Below are positions 1 to 12,748 of a stretch of DNA of 64,000 bases, in pieces. The notes beneath the pieces were generated by a model, which did not search any database, was not told the DNA's origin, and was given only the letters and a program-made list of their open reading frames with translations. Source of the stretch: Enchytraeus crypticus (Eukaryota; Annelida; Clitellata; Enchytraeida; Enchytraeidae); the NCBI GenBank assembly GCA_905160935.1, contig CAJHZI010000650.1, forward strand, positions 310,001-374,000, given 5' to 3'. Numbering within the stretch: the stretch's first letter is position 1; every line of letters begins with the position of its first letter. A program made the position numbers and the translations under genes.

Positions 1-45
1 CCCTTAAATCACAGTTTAACCAGGGTCGGGATACGAAAAGACCAA
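1..45 (-). mobile_element. LINE 3' tail cut by the left edge
   Basis: CCCTTAAATCACAGTTTAAC and CAGGGTCGGGATACG match the family end. The (GAT)n tail would be left of the window. Confidence 0.7.
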
Positions 46-2570
46 TTGAACACGATACACAACGTAAAATTAAATCACACACACGCCAGTATCTGAAACA
101 TTCAAAATTAACTAACCATAAGAAATCATTTTAAGCACGATAAAACGGTAGGTCGATTTTATCGTGCCAAACTACCATGCAAATTCAACAAAGCTACTGT
201 CCAAAATCATTAGAAAACACGAAAATATACAGAACTAGCACTAAATGCCAATAATATTAATAACACTGGTTACTACTACATGAAATTATCTATCTAGGAG
301 TTGTAACAGCATTTTAGTATCATTTGATAGCATTTAATAAAAGGGAATGTATTATGCTATATTTAAGGTAGATTCTCAGTACTTAAGCATTACTAATAAT
401 AATACAATATTAAAAACTTAGGGCATTTAGCAACAATAAAGCTAAACCATTTAACGAGTGCTGATTACATAATATTAATTAAAATCCTATTAATAATAAG
501 TCAATCATAATGCACATAGTTTGAGTGAATGCTAGTGTGTAGTCGTACTAGCATTCAGGAGATCCTGTATGCACTTTGCTATGTGAGACATCCAGTCGGT
601 TTTTTCCAGTGGGGTAGCGGCATACACTGTGAACGATTTACTGGGGCTGATAATCTGCCAACCGTTTCTCATCTCTGCCAACATAATGCAATAAGATTAG
701 ATATTTATGTTATCTTAAATCGAGTCAAAGACCCAAAACTGACAGTAGAAGCATAGACACCGACCATCCTAAGAATGATTCGTAAAATCTAGAAGCCAAT
801 CCAATTATAAAGGTTCTTTATAGAGGTAAATCAATGATCCGCTTATGTACACATGTATGCGTTACATCAGCCATACAACAAATGCTTTGAAGTATATTCC
901 TTACAATTTAGAACTAAAGTTCTTAATTAACTTGCCACTGTGGCACACAGGCAAATCATTTGACTGTCCTATAGTAACCCATTTAGGCCTAATTCAGTAT
1001 CTTCAGCATTATATGCCAATAACATTTCGTCATCGTACTCAAAATTCTTTTGCTTGTACATAAAATAATTAATTAATTAATACATTGTTTAATTAAATTT
1101 GAAGTTGAAAATACTTAAATGTCTGAAGTACACAAAATTGTTCTTTAAAACATTTCAAAAGTCTTAAAACTTATTATCATAGCAGCTGATAAGCACAGAG
1201 AATCAAAATCAGAGTGAAGCAAATTATATAAATAGCCAAGAACAACAATTTCAATAAACACGAGATTTAATTCAATTAGAATTTCAGAATTAAAAATAGA
1301 TGATAAAATACTCATAAATATGCTTTTATAGTCACTGACATAGCTTTCGAGTGAGGAAACTGACGTAAACATTAGCTTAACCAGCTTATAGTTAGAACTA
1401 GAGAAATCAATAAACAGTGAAATTAATCAATATCGAATAAACACATCAACATTTACTGGTGTTAAAACTAAAAATTTTGAAGAAAATTTAAGGCTACACT
1501 GTGGCATCAATTTTATCTGTCAAAATAAGACGCCCAAGTAAGACTAAGGCCACAATAATCTATAATATACAAATTTCAATCCATAGATAATTATTTTCCA
1601 ATCAATCGACCTGCAACAAATGAACACTTTGATTGCTGGCATTCAATTGCAAATCCGAGATTTTACTCTCACAGAGAATTTTGAATTTCAGTTGTTCGGC
1701 GAAAAATCTTCTACATAAAAGACGGCAAAAACCTTGACGAGGGAATCACGGAGACATTCTAGCTAATAAAATACTATAAACCATAGATATATAAGTCCCT
1801 TTTAATAATTCGTTGCTACAAACGATGTCATTACCTCCGTCATCGTCCGCATGGCGCAACCTTACGCTCTCTAATGGAATGATATGTTGTTTGTTGTACT
1901 ACAAAATATTAACAAAAAGGGAAATAAAATCAATAATTTTGATAATAGATCTTACAATAATCATCATTGATAATTTAACAGTCATTCAATAAATATAGAA
2001 CAATTACATTCCCTGGAATGGCTTTAACATTATGGACCTATCCTTGCATTCACCGCTACACTATTACTGCAACTCATGCAATTTTTCAATGAAGAAAGCT
2101 TCATCTTTATGCTCTTAATATTAGTTACCTAAAACAACTTAAAAACTAAATATACTTATTATTCTCAGTAGTTATTTCTAATTTAATAATTATTATTCTC
2201 AAAATATTAAATAAATTGATTAATTATAAATGTAACATATAACAAAATATTTCAGTTAATAGCTACTGCTAATTCATCACTGTCTTCTCAGTGACTCTGA
2301 AAGTCAATTGAGCCTACAAACTTTGAGTTTCGTTTGAATTTCTTTTGTAAACTACACGCTTATAACACGTTTCTACTTAAGTCTATGGGTAAAATTATGG
2401 TTTTCCAGTGAATTTTTATTAGTTTCATCCTTAGTTTTATTTCTATTATTTTTGCCTTCAATGAGACTATGTCGACATTTAAGAAATTTCAGCACACGTG
2501 AAAAACGATTCTATATATTCCAGTAATAATATAACAATTCGGAAACTACTATCAAATTTCAGTATTACTG
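46..2570. other. Gene-free stretch
   Basis: A+T-rich sequence without a recognisable exon. Apart from the SINE fragment at 1326-1392, I see nothing in it. Confidence 0.6.
1326..1392 (+). mobile_element. tRNA-derived SINE, family A, 3' fragment
   Basis: AGTCACTGACATAGCTTTCG and GTGAGGAAACTGACGTAAAC, ending TTAACCAGCTT. Confidence 0.8.
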
Positions 2571-2597
2571 AAAAATGCGTTACAGTGCTTTGAAATC

Positions 2598-2748
2598 AGA
2601 AGTTAATGCAATTTTTAAAAAAGCTAAAGTTTCAGTTTCCTTACTCGAAAGCGATGTCAGTGACCGGCGAGCCCAGGATTTGAACCCCGCATATACTGAT
2701 CCGCGGTCGAATATCTTACCGACATCGCCACTGGCTCCGGCTATAGGC
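2598..2748 (-). mobile_element. tRNA-derived SINE, family A
   Basis: The minus strand reads GAGCCAGTGGCGATGTCGGT, a GACCGCGGATCAG segment, a GGTTCAAATCC B box and CACTGACATCGCTTTCGAG. The A box (TGGCGATGTCGG) and B box are those of a pol III tRNA promoter. Confidence 0.88.
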
Positions 2749-2899
2749 ATTAATTTATGCCTAATGCAAACAGATGTATTGCAGAAAGGCAATAATGAAG
2801 GAAAATATATAATTTTTCAAATTATAGGATATTTTATACTAGAAATTTTGTTAACTTGTAGTTCTCAAAATATTTAAAGTAATTTTCTTTTTAAACATT

Positions 2900-4780
2900 C
2901 AGTTTAAGAAAAGTATAGAATTAATTTAAATAATGCATTACCTTTTTACGATTGATGATTATGTTAGCATAGACAAGAATGTCGTTGAAGAGAAAGAACT
3001 GACGCGGCTTGGGCTTTTTTCTGCACATTTTTATCAGAATTCCTTCTCCAACTAACACCCGATTCACCAAATACAGGCTCTAAAAATCATACAACCAAAA
3101 TAATTGGTGCATATGTAATCAAATCGAACAGGTTTATCATATTAATAATAAAAAATAAAGAAGTCCAAGATTTATAAAAAATGTGAGCATAACAAATATT
3201 TCAAAATCCAATCATCGATAGTTTCAATTCAGTTGGGCCAAGCCCACAATTTAAACTTAATAGTGAATGTTTTGAAATCAGTAAACAACATTACAAGCTA
3301 GATATATTTTTCCTTTTAAACTTACATACAAACTTGTGTAAATCGCTTACATCAAATAATTTGTAGCAATGTAAGCTACAAACTAGCACTTCAATAGAGG
3401 TATAATATAACCAGATACAGCAGATATACCCAGTATGATATACCCTGCATGAAATACCATGCATGATATATCCTGCGTGTTGTATGCTGTAAGATGTAAA
3501 TGCTGGAACACCTAAGATTCAATGATAACAGATGTAATGAACATTAAACATTATTTATATATCTGTTAAGAATATTGTAGACAACTAGTGAAATGTAGAA
3601 ACTAGCCATAGGATGATCTAAACCGTACAGACTGAAATATACATGTACGTGCAAATTTCCAGTACTGTGTTCAGGGCATACCAACTGTAAACTATGCGTG
3701 CAATAAGAGGCGATCAAACAAGAAATAAGGAAGACAAAGGGAAACCAGCTCAGAAACCATTCTAATCCCAAAGAGCTCTATAGACAACATTAAATTAATA
3801 ATACTGCTTAACTTTTATCAAGCGATTGATCGATGGATTGCTCTTTAGGAAGAGTGAAAACAATCTATGAATAGGAATGTGTACCATGGACCTGCTACTT
3901 GACAGAGCGCGAGAAATAATTAATAATTATGATTCTCTTCCATTTTTCAGCCTTACTTCTTAAATTATTTAAAATTAAGTAGCCATAGCCTAAGTTAAAC
4001 GCCTGTGGGTAATAAATTCACTAAAGATGTAGGAAATAAGTAACCTCTTTGGAGCTATTGCCAAACGCCTGGTCGACTGCCAATATTCTCTTCTTATTCG
4101 CCTCGCTGTTAGCTACACCAAACACAACGTTCAATGTCTCATATCACTATCGCTTATCCAGTCTGTCTGTAAAGGTTCAAAACTGCTACCATTAACACTG
4201 AACTGTGTAAGAGGGAACATGTAACTTTACGATTTGGGATTTAAAGAGCTGTGTAAGTCTTAGATTTTGCTTGATGTCATACTTTCGAGTACATGTGTGT
4301 GATGTTTCATGTTTTTCGCTTCATTCGCTACATCTCTGCATATTTCGTTGAACATGATGTCACTGTATATTGTGTACTTATCGTAGCTATACTACCATAA
4401 ATTATGTTTTGGTGAAATAAAGATGCAGACATACTAATCGGCTATATTAAATTTCATATACTAACATGATCATCTAACAGTTTAGGTGACCATTGTTAAA
4501 AAAACTACCTCTGAACAGCTGACTCTGATTTCGTCAAATGGGCAACTCAGTGTAACAGGATCATACCAAGTCCATGGATGATACTTGTAAGCTGGTTGTT
4601 GAACAAATAATTGAGTGAAATAATGTACAAACATGCCCCCATATCAGACAACGTCACGTAAAAGGCCTAGGAGTTCTTTATACTATTTAAGGGAGGTGTT
4701 GAGACGAACAATATTGAATTTTGACGTTCTGTAATGCATTGCTAAGTCCAGAGGCAAATTATAATTATTACTTTGAAAAA
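2900..4780. other. Gene-free stretch
   Basis: No gene or transposon recognised. Imperfect ATACCCAGTATGATATACCC-type repeats lie at 3425-3490. Confidence 0.6.
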
Positions 4781-4787
4781 GTTACAC

Positions 4788-5026
4788 GCATTATATAGAG
4801 GAATGATCAACTATGTTAATATCTATCACTATTAATACCATATGTTTAAACCATTAGGAAATTTATTTCATTTAGTCCATTTTTCTAAATTCCATTTAGT
4901 CCATTTATAACCAGTCCAATGTCCGAGATTTTATTCTCAGATCAGCGCGGCCAGGAATTGAGCCCACAAGAGTTCAACTCACCTCAGGTCATTTAAAACA
5001 TGACGTTACCACCACGCTACTGAAAA
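4788..5026 (-). mobile_element. tRNA-derived SINE, family B
   Basis: ACACGCATTATATAGAGGAA through TCTATCACTATTAATACCAT to TGACGTTACCACCACGCTA. The TCCATTT...AGTCC segment is partly duplicated. Confidence 0.87.
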
Positions 5027-5874
5027 ATTCTTGAACTAATTTACAGCGACTTGACAATTTAGTAAATATCGAACAATTAATGCATATCGTACAGAAAGTC
5101 AATAGGAAAAATCCTTAGAAAAGCTATCGCCTCTACGCGAAAAGACACATGCTATATACATGTATTGAGAGAGATTAAAAATTAACATGACTGACTTCAG
5201 GTTTAAAATATTTGGAGTAATCAATGTTTAAGACTTTAAGTATAAAATTTCACAATCCTAAGTTTAATATTTCAATATATTTTAATAGAGCTTAAAACTA
5301 TACAAATTCTTCTATATAAAACGTCATTTTTAGAAAAATTCTATAAATATTAAAAAACCATTAAGGATGAAACTATAGAATCTTAAACATTACAACTAGA
5401 GGCGATATGTGCAATTGCCATTTGTTGTCTACATGGTGCGTCAGTCTAAGTAAGTGTATAGTCAATGTCAAACATATGAAGAAATTTGGCAGAGGTATGA
5501 CAATTACTATGATGCATTGCTAAGGGAAACTTATACAGAAAACTGCCGATAACATTCAGTTGCAATCTATGAAAGCATACATTAATGACTCATCTAACAT
5601 TCATAACCATAGACTTCATCCAAGTTTTTAAGCTAGATGTTGGGTAAGCTTTGAACATACTCACATCATACAAGGACTCACAAGTTTATAAGCTTTGCAT
5701 TGCTGATGCTTGAATCTTCATGCAAATATTAATGAATGTTTCTACTGAATTTTTCATCGAATTGTTCTCTATGACAAGTCCATATTGCTACAATGTAGCC
5801 CAACTACAAAATGCACGTGCCGTTTATGTGACTATCAAGAAATTACGAGGATAATAGAAAACCACATCAATTCC

Positions 5875-5930
5875 AAGCTAAACGCTACATTAAGGCTTGT
5901 AAAGCTAAACGCTACATTAAGGCTTGTAAA
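5875..5930. repeat. 27-bp direct duplication
   Basis: Two adjacent perfect copies of a 27-bp unit beginning AAGCTAAACGCTACATTAAG. Confidence 0.93.
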
Positions 5931-6070
5931 GGCCTGGCCTCTGCGATGGGGTCAACTTGCTGGTCAAGGAGTGTTAATACTAAGCCTGAAAGCAGAAGAA
6001 AAATATGCACAATGAATCACCAGTGCTTAGCAAAGCACTACAGGAGAGAGATGGGAGGGAGTTAGTTTTC

Positions 6071-6375
6071 ATCATCATCATCATCTTCCTTTTAATCCCA
6101 GTTTAACTAGGGTCGGGATACGAATGGACCTTCTTCACTCCTCTTTGTCCCATACCATGTATAAAAATCTCTTACACTTGTTTAAAAAAATTTTGTGGCA
6201 ATTAAATACTCACCAACCGAATGCCCTTTCTGACGTTGGTTTCGATCTTAGTGCTTTCGTCGCCTTCTACGAAACGTGCAGTCACTGGTTGGTCTATTCT
6301 TCAAACAACCCGGACTCAACACAGGTTATATTTAATGTATTAAATCGGTTGCACAGTGGCAAAGTCGAAGTGGAA
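6071..6375 (-). mobile_element. LINE 3' fragment, (GAT)n-tailed family
   Basis: ATCATCATC tail at left, then CCCAGTTTAACTAGGGTCGG and the family sequence up to AACCCGGACTCAACACAGG at right. 5'-truncated. Confidence 0.85.
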
Positions 6376-6496
6376 TAAAATGGAGGACTTTAAAAAATAA
6401 TAAATAAATATTTCTAATATTCAATAAATTTAAATATTTTTTTAATTAAGTATTTTAGGCGACTGCTATCTATGAATATTACTGTCTGTTTAGTGT

Positions 6497-6790
6497 TATG
6501 CTAAGTGGCGGATTCAAGATACATATTCACACAAAGAGTCTGCTTTCACGCTCTCGCTCTATAGATCAGCAAGTCAATCCCTTCAAAAAGGACTATGCCT
6601 TATTCATACTATAGTAGCCTAAACTATATCAAAGTATACCTTATTCATACTACAGTAGCCTATAGCTTAGAAAAATATGACTTTTAAGGTGGTTTCCCAT
6701 GGACTTCCACAGTTCGTGCTTAGTCACCTTTTATGACATGTGCATTTAGCAGTTAATCTATTCTTCAGAAACCTGAACAAAACACTGGAA
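6497..6790 (-). mobile_element. Interspersed repeat, GGTGGTTTCCC family
   Basis: Shares AAGTCTGCTTT, TGCCTTATTCATAC, AGGTGGTTTCCC and a TTAGTC-CC-TTT-ATGACATG end with 50150-50540. An internal 45-bp segment is duplicated (ACCTTATTCATACTA-AGTAGCC at 6597 and 6639). Confidence 0.7.
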
Positions 6791-7618
6791 TATTACTAGA
6801 CGTCTAAAATTTAAAAGTCTTAAGACTTCGGTACTTCATCCCTTTGCAACACAGATCAGCTAAAGGTAAGAAGAGATCTTGTAAAAAATTTCACTTTACA
6901 AGTTATTAGCAGAATAAAGAAGAAACTTACCAAGTCTATCCACCATTTTTATTAGAAATCCCTTTTCAGTTTTCAATGGATCCCCAAGTCGCTTAGGTAT
7001 AAAACCCACTAGAAGTATTTACTGAACATTCAATCTCTTAAGTTCTATTAATAGTTCCGATGGACTCCAATATGATCCTAACTCATTAACTCACCATTGA
7101 GTTTATAATTAAATAAAAATGTAATTATTAGAAAATCCAATCTGAATGAAAGTCTATCAACATACAGCACATGTATGTTGTATACAATGCTATACATTCG
7201 TTATAGTAGAAAAGTCAGTAAATGGATCATTCAGTAAATAACACTACAAGAGATACAATTCTACAAATTTTACAATTTGCATTCATTGTAAATTAAATCT
7301 ATTGCAGGATAACTAACAATTTGCAAAGCCGACAGACTCAATTGTCAATACCATGCATAGTGGCAATCAAATACTGAATAGTCTGCCTAGCCAAGAGACG
7401 CATTGTCAACAACATGCATTTGTAATCACTATCATATACAGATGAGTCAGCCTAGCTTATATAAAGGAATTAATTAAACAATTATACATGTCTACTGCAA
7501 GGTATACTAAATTTCTAAAACAATTACAACTTGTGTAAATCATTGATAACAGGGCTCAGTTGCCTAACGCAGAGTGTAATATATTCTTTATTTTTATATT
7601 TTTACTTTTCTGTCATTA

Positions 7619-7676
7619 AGTGTCTTAATCCCAACCCTAGTTAAACTAGGATTCAAGGGGAAGATGGTGATGATAA
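7619..7676 (+). mobile_element. Short LINE 3' tail, (GAT)n family
   Basis: CCCAACCCTAGTTAAACTAG, GATTCAAGGGG, then AAGATGGTGATGATA. Confidence 0.75.
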
Positions 7677-7937
7677 AACAATTAAACACATTGCGTACAA
7701 TGTTTACATACAATATTAGTTTCCCTTGCTGTCTCTAGCTATTTAAGAATAGATCAACTGTATACTGCACATGCAGTAAGCAAAGACTGAGCAAAAACGA
7801 TCCAAGGTAAAGAGAAACACATGAGAGAATGCGTATCTAAGTAACATAACATAGTCTTAATCTTAAGCTTAAGACTAAGTTATGTTGTGGATAAATCCTA
7901 GCCTTTTGTGAAGAAATTAACTTGTTGATCAATAATG

Positions 7938-8240
7938 GGGTGAAATAACATATAACGGCACACTTGGTCAGGAAGCACAGATGCTTGTTTAAGACCCATT
8001 TCCTCCTTCCTCTCCATGGTTATTAGTAATCGTTGCCTTTTAATGGCTCATCAATTGCAGCCGGCGTGGATTTAAGAATAACCTCTCATCACCCTGGGAT
8101 TTTTTCCTTCCTAAGCTTTTAACAACACTCGGTCTTCCAAGGTGGTCACCCACAAAGTACTAACCGAGGTCGATGCAGCTTAACTTTGATAATTGACACG
8201 CAACTAAACCAAGTGCGCTAATCCCCACTGTCTCTAAATG
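7938..8240 (-). mobile_element. 5S rRNA-derived SINE
   Basis: The minus strand begins GGGATTAGCGCACTTGG and contains AAAGTTAAGCTGCATCGACC, GGTTAGTACTTTGTGGGTGA and CCACCTTGGAAGACCGAGTG. This follows the 3' two-thirds of 5S rRNA (box A AAGTTAAGC, box C-like GGGTGACCACC). It continues into a unique body and the 3' end ACCATGGAGAGGAAGGAGG...GTGTGCCGTTAT. It is not a functional 5S gene because the 5' helix region is replaced. Confidence 0.85.
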
Positions 8241-8294
8241 GGTTCTATATTGGCTATTGGCTATATAAAGTACTTTATATTGTGATGAAAGCAG

Positions 8295-9269
8295 ACAGGG
8301 GCCGATACAGGAATTTTTTAAGGGGGGCCCAAATTTTTTTTTGAGAAAGTACACCTTTTTGGCCTTATCGGAACATGTGACACAATCAGAATAAAAATGC
8401 TGGAGGGGGGGTGGAGGCTAAAAATGTCTACACTACTGCGCACAGCTAGTACAGTGTATCTTACCCCCCCCCCCACACCCACCACTCATACCCGTACTAC
8501 AGTGAGAGAAAACCTAAGCTGCCTAGAAACCTACATTTGTTTTGGAAATAAGTAGGTTAATTTATTCACCTCTGAAAAGTGCCCTAATTTTGGCGGTAGT
8601 GGGGGGGACTTAAGCCCCTCCCAGCCAAGGCTATTTGCACCACTGCTACAGAGCAGAGTTCACATTTTTTACTTACACCCTTTTTTCATCTTATACAGTG
8701 GTTAAACCGTGTTGTGTCCGGGTTTTTTGAAGAACTGACCAACCGGTGACTGCACGTGTCGTAGAAGGCAAATAAAGCACTAAGATCCATACCAACGTCA
8801 GAAAGGGCACTCGGTTGGTGAGCGCCTAGGCTCCAGAAATTGCTACAAAATTTAAACGAATGGAAAAGTCTCAAATAGGGGATTGGTTGGAGGGGTGGGT
8901 GGTGTAAGACAGAGAGGATTTGAGACAGTCTATTCGTATCCCGACCCTAGTTAAACTGGAATTCAAGGGAGGATGATGATGATGATGATGATGACACAGT
9001 GGTTAAACCGAAAATAGAGAGCTAGTGAAACGGTCAACATTTTTTGGGCCCTTCCATTTATAGCGCTCCTAGTATACAAAATATGGGTCCCTAGTCCCAT
9101 ATTTCAAAAAATGTATCTAGTAGAACTGCGTTCCCTCTCGTATCTCCCCCCACCCTAACCGCTACCATTACAAACATACTGACACATAGAAATTACCATA
9201 GATACAATTAAAATATAGTTTAATATTTTTTATCACCGGGCCTAAGGGGGGCCCCCTGGATCCGCCATT
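8295..9269. mobile_element. Non-autonomous hAT-like DNA transposon with nested LINE
   Basis: Terminal inverted repeats ACAGGGGCCGATACAGG at the left and, at the right, CCTGGATCCGCCATT (which reads AATGGCGGATCCAGG when inverted). The flanks GAAAGCAG (8287-8294) and GAAAGTAG (9270-9277) form an 8-bp target duplication with one mismatch, the length typical of hAT. The inside holds poly-C and poly-G tracts and no transposase. A LINE tail was inserted later at 8710-8995. Confidence 0.75.
8710..8995 (+). mobile_element. LINE 3' fragment with (GAT)n tail, nested in the hAT-like element
   Basis: It is flanked by a perfect 15-bp target duplication ACAGTGGTTAAACCG (8695-8709 and 8996-9010). It ends in a (GAT)n tract. 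It belongs to the same family as 18978-19545 and 36746-37105 (shared CCCTAGTTAAACTGG...AAGGGAGGATGATG end). Confidence 0.9.
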
Positions 9270-9419
9270 GAAAGTAGAATAAGAATTACAAACCTGCCAG
9301 TTTGCACAATAATAGAGAGAGAGAATCTTATTAGGAGCTCAATTTTTATGAATTAAATTAAAAAATTTGGTACAGACGACAGTGAGACACGGGCATTAAG
9401 AAAAGAGGATATTCGTTAA

Positions 9420-9770
9420 CTAGGAGCATTTGAAATAAGGCCATGAAGAAATATTGCCATGGAAAAGATCAAATAGACAAAATTACAAAAACAAAATTAC
9501 AACCAAAGAAGTGCTAAACTGGGTTGGTATAAACATACAAATGATAAATATCATAGGGAATAGAAAGAAGAACTGGATGGGTCAAGTCCTGAGAGGAAAT
9601 GAGGTAAAAAAGAAGTATTAGAAGAAGACTGGAAGGAAAAAGGTTAGAGTAAGACCGAGACTTGGGATGCTGAATGCTTTGACAACAAATTCATATGTAC
9701 AACTAATTTGTAAGTTGAGAGAGTCAAGCATATGCTCATAAAAAGCTGAAAGCATCAACTACCGGAGTGT
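9420..9770 (+). mobile_element. Degenerate LINE C-terminal region
   Basis: GAAAGAAGAACTGGATGGGT, AAGTCCTGAGAGGAAATGAG and GTAAGACCGAGACTTGGGAT resemble the RNWMGHVLRGN and RPRLGML segments of non-LTR RT C-termini. Heavily mutated. Confidence 0.5.
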
Positions 9771-9805
9771 TTATCTCCTACAGTGGTATCCGACCATGGT
9801 TATGT

Positions 9806-10200
9806 TCTTGGGTTGCATGTCAGTCCATGGTGCTGGTCGGCTGCACATAGCTGAGGGCATGATGAACAGTGACAAATATGTAATAGTGCCAGGTAAATGA
9901 TTTTTACTTTAAATATTTTACATTTTTTCCATGGGAATGCGACATTGATGAATGATGGAGCTCCGTGTCATAGCTCTCGCAAGGTGCCAGATTACCTAGA
10001 CGAAACTAGACACGAGTTGTTGCCATGGTATGGCTACAGTCCAGAAATGATGCTGTTTGAAGTTTATGGCCTATACTAAAGGATAGACTCAGTTTTTGCA
10101 TAATTTACAACTAACAGGAAATTGAGAGAGAGGCTATTTCAAGACTAGCAAAATGCCCAATTAAACCCTTCAGATCATGCCAGGGATAGTCCAAGCACAG
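9806..10200 (+). pseudogene. Tc1/mariner transposase remnant
   Basis: Two pieces in order: SVHGAGRLHIAEGMMNSDKY (9820-9895), then after a stop LMNDGAPCHSSRKV, DETRHELLPWYGYSPEM (9949-10053). These match the VWGAGRL and QQDGAPCH...LPWPGYSPDLNP blocks of Tc1/mariner transposases. Stops and changes (PEM for PDL) show it is dead. I saw no clear terminal repeats. Confidence 0.82.
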
Positions 10201-10302
10201 ATCAGTGCTAAAGGTGGATTAACACAATACTAGAATGACTCTAGTAACTATCAATAATCACTCAATAACATTTGTTACTGCGTATAGTTGTAGGCAATAA
10301 AC

Positions 10303-10446
10303 TTTGGACTGAATTTCTGGATTTTGGAATTTGCACCATTTTTGGACCTTCTTTTTTTACTCGCCGGCTTGATTTTGTCTCAATAGTGCTCGATGTTGTC
10401 ATTGATGACTGTAGCACTCTAATTGTTATTATTATAAAATAATAGC
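10303..10446 (-). mobile_element. Interspersed repeat, (ATA)n-tailed family C
   Basis: The minus strand reads AATAATAACAATTAGAGTGC, CAACATCGAGCACTATTGAG and CAAAAATGGTGCAAATTCCA. An almost identical inverted copy lies at 12749-12888. No promoter boxes or frame recognised. Confidence 0.85.
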
Positions 10447-10449
10447 AAA

Positions 10450-12300
10450 TTTATCTAAAATTTCCGATAAATAAAAACACACACCCTCACATTAACAAAT
10501 GAATTCACACATATATGCATAAATTCACCTTAATTTCAAAAGCAAGTTCCATTCTAATTGGTATACGAGTTAAGAAAATTTTTATCAATTTCTAAAGATC
10601 CCTGTTGCCTGCACTGTAGAGAGCAATTAATTAAAATAAAACTTTAATTAATTGTAATTTATTTTCAACAAGATCGATGTTTACCAACAATAGATTAAGT
10701 ATCGGAATTTTTCGGTAATGTCTCAATTTAAAATTTTAACGTTTTACTATGTAACAGTTATAACTCTCTTCATTCGCATACATAGGATGAATAAAACTGT
10801 CAAGATTGATTAAGAGTTTACAATAGAGTACGATAAAGCAAACGCTAGGGTTCACCTATTGCAGAATTAAGCTAGCTTTGACAGTCGAGATATAATTCTA
10901 GATAAAAGTGGAACTTTTGTGCTCTTTCCAACCGAAAGTCTCCTGTCCACTAATACTAAAACAGTTTTTAGCAAATAGCTGTAAAACTATCTTTCGCCTA
11001 TCTAATGCAAACATACTCAACTAACTTATCAGTTGTACTTTAAATCGTTTGCATTTTTGCACGAACAATAAATAATGTAGTTAAAAAATTATAACATTGT
11101 CCATAAATATATTCTTGCCCTCTCTTAAAAATTCCCGCAGATCCGTTCCTGCTTCAGTTTAATTTTAGCATCAGCAGAACAGGTTAATAAGGTGCTTTTG
11201 GATTAAAAGACAGTACTGTGGTTTTGCATTTTTGTACATAATAAAAAAAGTAAACACGCATTATAGTGAAATGATCAACTATGTTGATATCTATCACTTT
11301 CTAATATCACATGTTTAAAACGTTGAGCAATTTAGACCATTTTCCGTGTAACCAGTCCAGTGAATGTCCGAGATTTTACTCTCAGATCAGTGCGGCTGGG
11401 ATTTGAACCCACCAGGGTTCAATTCACCTGAGGATCTGTCATTTAAAACTTCACGACGTTTACCCCTACGCTATTAAGACATTCAATCATAATAATAGAG
11501 GAGAGATGTGAGAAATGCTATAGTCTATGTATAGTATATTTACACATAATTATACAATAATTATCCTAGATTATACAATAGTAAATATAATTATACAAAA
11601 TATGTTCTACACACTTATTGCTTCAAAAGGTTAGAATTTTAGCGATAAATGATTTGAAAGACGGAGATAGTAGTTAAAAATTTTTGTGTAAAATTGTGAA
11701 GCTTTTAAAATAAAGTGCCCTCTATTGTGACGGTGTCAGGTATCACCTAATAGTTTTATTACACGAAGTCGCCACTAGATATCTTTATTACAGCAATCAC
11801 AGGATGACCACTACTAAAATACTAGAGTCATTTTCAAAGCACGTACCGGTAACATGATATATTTATTGGACCATTCATATGACAATCTTTAGTATATAAG
11901 AGCATATATAGCACACTCCTTGCCGGCGGACTCTCTGCTTTATACTTACTATAGATTATGCTGTTGCATATACGTGCCTTAGTGGATGTTGATTAGATTT
12001 AGAGTAAGCTAGTGCCTGAGTGACTATATAGACTGCGGACTGAGATATTTATGTCATTTCAATGAACTCTAATTCATAGTGTACAGTATACTTGAAGTGT
12101 TGCGTTTTTAGAGTTAACATTATATGCGATATAATAACGCTGTAAGCGTTAGAGCAACGTTACATCTAGGCCTATATCGTGTGATATTATAATCATTATT
12201 GTATAATCTGTATAATTATGTAAAATTATAGTGTAATTATGCTTCAATATAGTATGTATAACTAGCATTTATGTGTAATTAGCATTTATCATATCCCTCT
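10450..12300. other. Gene-free stretch
   Basis: Holds one family B SINE (11253-11488) and A+T-rich TATACAATAATTATA-type sequence at 11520-11600 and 12180-12250. No exon seen. Confidence 0.6.
11253..11488 (-). mobile_element. tRNA-derived SINE, family B
   Basis: ACACGCATTATAGTGAAATG, GTCCGAGATTTTACTCTCAG and GCGGCTGGGATTTGAACCCA, ending ACCCCTACGCTATTAAGAC. Confidence 0.9.
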
Positions 12301-12339
12301 TCTTTTTTGATCACATACATTGGGGGGGGGGGGGGATTT

Positions 12340-12560
12340 AGCGCACTCAGTTAAGCTGCGCGTCAGTAGAACGAAGTAAAGCCACGCTGCACGCGGTTAG
12401 TAAATTGTGTGGAAGACCGCGTGTATACAGCTTTGTAAAAAAGAAAACAATCCCCAGGGTGTTGGAGGTTATGCTTAAATCCGCGCCGGCTGCTATTGGA
12501 GCGCCAACAAAAGGCAACGATTACTAATAACCATGGAGAGGAATGGAGGAAATAACGAAA
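12340..12560 (+). mobile_element. 5S rRNA-derived SINE, diverged and 3'-truncated
   Basis: TTAGCGCACTCAGTTAAGCT, then GCGGTTAGTAAATTGTGTGG and AAGACCGCGTGT (5S-like), then CCGCGCCGGCTGCTATTGGA and ACCATGGAGAGGAATGGAGG. It follows a run of 14 G's. Confidence 0.8.
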
Positions 12561-12748
12561 ACTACAAAAACAGAAACTTAAGAAAGGAAACATTGTAAAC
12601 ACATGCGGTATGTCATGTGTACAACTATACGGAAGAATAATAATATTAAAAAAACATCACAAGTGGTTTTGTTTTGTTATTGTTATGACAACGAATTTCT
12701 GAGCGATATTAAGAGAAGTTGTAAATAAGTCAACATAATTTAATAGAT

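Noticed and set aside
529-1372. Three frames of 72-75 codons near the left end
   Set aside because: No recognised family, no splice or codon support, and lengths expected by chance.
8100-8235. 5S rRNA gene
   Set aside because: Only part of 5S is present, diverged, and it is joined to a dispersed SINE body.
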